From SAR324 cluster bacterium (lineage in GTDB: Bacteria > SAR324 > JACQKK01), in the NCBI GenBank assembly GCA_027296185.1, contig JAPUJL010000481.1:1-5598 (forward strand): a DNA stretch of 5,598 nucleotides. Reading direction: 5' to 3'. Every line of letters starts with the position of its first letter. The first letter of the stretch is position 1. The notes beneath the pieces are model-generated. The model did not search any database and had not been told where the DNA came from. It saw nothing but the letters and a program-made list of their open reading frames with translations. The translations under genes and the position numbers were made by a program. Positions 4,472-5,598 of the stretch are shown piece by piece.

Positions 4472-5598
4472 ATGGCTTTACGAATCAACAACAACATTGC
4501 AGCGCAAAAGGCCCTGCGATTCCTCGGGGAGAACGACCGCAAGCTGGTCAAATCCCTCGAGCGGCTCTCCTCGGGATTCCGGATCAACAGCGGCGCGGAC
4601 GACCCCGCCGGGCTGGTGATCTCCGAGCAGATGCGGGCACAGATCGCCGGAGTGAACCAGGCGATCGCGAACACCGAGCTGGCCACGGCGATGGTGCAAA
4701 CCACCGAGGGCGCGCTGGGCGAGATCAACAACCTGCTCATCCGCATGCGCGAGCTGGCCCTCGCCGCCAACAACGAGGGGGCCAACGACGTCCGGGCGCT
4801 GGAGGCCAATCAGATCGAGATCGCCAACGCCATCGAGAGTATCCAACGCATCTCCAGCAACACCCAGTTCGGCACCCGCAAGCTCCTCGACGGAAGCTCC
4901 GGCGTGGGCGGCGTGGGCCAGGGCGGCGGGGTCTCCTTCGTCAGCGCCAACGAGTTGGTGCGTAACTCTCCGGTGGAAGGGTTCCCCATCGAGGTGACCC
5001 AGATTCCCACCAAAGCCCTGCTGGAAGGGGTAATCTCCGAGGACGACGTGCCTGGGCTGTCGCTCACGCTGATCGAGGGCGGCAAGACCGTGACGATCAA
5101 GGCCTCCGAGAACGACGTGCCCGCGACGATCGTCGGCAAGCTGAAAAATGCCGCCGCGGAGGTGGGCCTGGCCGTGAACATCGAGCTGATCGACGACACC
5201 CTGATCGTCGAGGCGGAAAAATTCGGCAGCGCGGAGGACTTCCGCGGCATCAGTTCCGTGGCGGGCGTGCTCTCCTCCGAAGCGGGCATTGCGGAAAGGC
5301 CCACCCCAGGGCTGGATATCGAAGGCACCATCGGCGGAGAGACCGCCGTGGGCCGCGGACTGGAGCTGGCCGGGGTGACCGGCAACGAGAACACCCAGTC
5401 CCTGCGGGTGAGGGTGACGGGAGAGCCGATCCGGGAATTCGACGACGAGGGCAACCTCACGATCACCCGCGAGTTCGACGAAGGGGTGGTGGGCACGGTG
5501 CACGTCGTCAACAGCTCGGTGGCGTTCCAGACCGGACCCAACCCGGGGCAGCAAACCAGTTTCGCGCTGCCCCTCGTCAGCCCCAGCGGGTTGGGGCG
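4472..5598 (+). CDS. Flagellin, canonical (flagellin 3), 3' end outside window
   Basis: This is a flagellar filament subunit, of which 375 codons are present with no stop; the frame simply runs off the window. The N-terminus is the most canonical of the three: MALRINNNIAAQKAL, RLSSGFRIN (31-39), ADDPAGLVISEQMRAQIAG (42-60), QTTEGAL, RMRELALAAN (91-100), NEGAND and TQFGTRKLLDG (131-141). The middle keeps the shared block DIEGTIGGE (282-290) to VRVTGE (313-318), and the last visible residues (about PNPGQQTSF, 357-365) match flagellin 1 near residue 360. About 120 residues carrying the C-terminal D1/D0 helices are therefore missing, and the full protein should be near 495 residues. No Cys or Trp is visible. 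The start is set by the family N-terminus and the Shine-Dalgarno at 4461. It lies 374 bp from the preceding gene, so it may have its own promoter. The symbol is generic. Confidence 0.96.
   Translation, partial: MALRINNNIAAQKALRFLGENDRKLVKSLERLSSGFRINSGADDPAGLVISEQMRAQIAGVNQAIANTELATAMVQTTEGALGEINNLLIRMRELALAANNEGANDVRALEANQIEIANAIESIQRISSNTQFGTRKLLDGSSGVGGVGQGGGVSFVSANELVRNSPVEGFPIEVTQIPTKALLEGVISEDDVPGLSLTLIEGGKTVTIKASENDVPATIVGKLKNAAAEVGLAVNIELIDDTLIVEAEKFGSAEDFRGISSVAGVLSSEAGIAERPTPGLDIEGTIGGETAVGRGLELAGVTGNENTQSLRVRVTGEPIREFDDEGNLTITREFDEGVVGTVHVVNSSVAFQTGPNPGQQTSFALPLVSPSGLG

Noticed and set aside
4225..4965. 246-codon + strand frame across the leader and flagellin 3
   Set aside because: It runs out of frame over the unmistakable flagellin 3 N-terminus, and its product is Arg/Gly/Pro/Gln-rich, as expected for a frame shadow.

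Overview
The window is a flagellin locus from a high-GC (about two-thirds G+C), Gram-negative-type bacterium. All recognisable genes lie on the + strand. Three flagellin-family genes stand in tandem: an intact 491-residue flagellin (828-2303), an intact but extremely divergent 504-residue flagellin paralogue (2583-4097), and a third, canonical flagellin whose 3' end is cut by the window edge (4472-5598, 375 complete codons). I cannot name the taxon. The style of the N-termini (ISEQMRAQIAG, QTTEGAL, NEGAND, QFGxxKLLDG) and the GC-rich codon use fit Proteobacteria in the broad sense or a related flagellated lineage, but they do not decide it.

Region by region: 1-540 has no convincing gene. It holds a 26-bp near-perfect direct repeat (1-26 and 157-182) and several strong short hairpins. 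541-827 is the immediate leader of the first flagellin and contains a weak candidate ORF (541-825) that stops 2 nt before the flagellin start. The flagellin at 828 has an excellent Shine-Dalgarno. 2304-2582 (279 bp) holds two hairpins at the end of the first gene and a small Arg-rich ORF (2440-2586) with its own good Shine-Dalgarno. The TGA of this ORF overlaps the ATG of the second flagellin (ATGA). 4098-4471 (374 bp) is a non-coding spacer with unusually many perfect GC-rich hairpins, ending in the Shine-Dalgarno of the third flagellin.

How they work together: the first and third genes should encode export substrates of the flagellar type III apparatus that polymerise into filament. The middle gene is collinear with them from end to end. 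It has lost almost every conserved terminal (D0/D1) motif yet keeps the central flagellin-IN-like block. It also carries a cysteine, two tryptophans and about 32 prolines, none of which its neighbours share to that degree. It is either a specialised non-filament or minor component, or a copy drifting under relaxed constraint without frame damage. That gene, its apparent translational coupling to a small basic ORF, and the structured leaders are the parts worth a second look. No convincing sigma-28 or sigma-54 promoter, RNA gene, mobile element or CRISPR array was seen.
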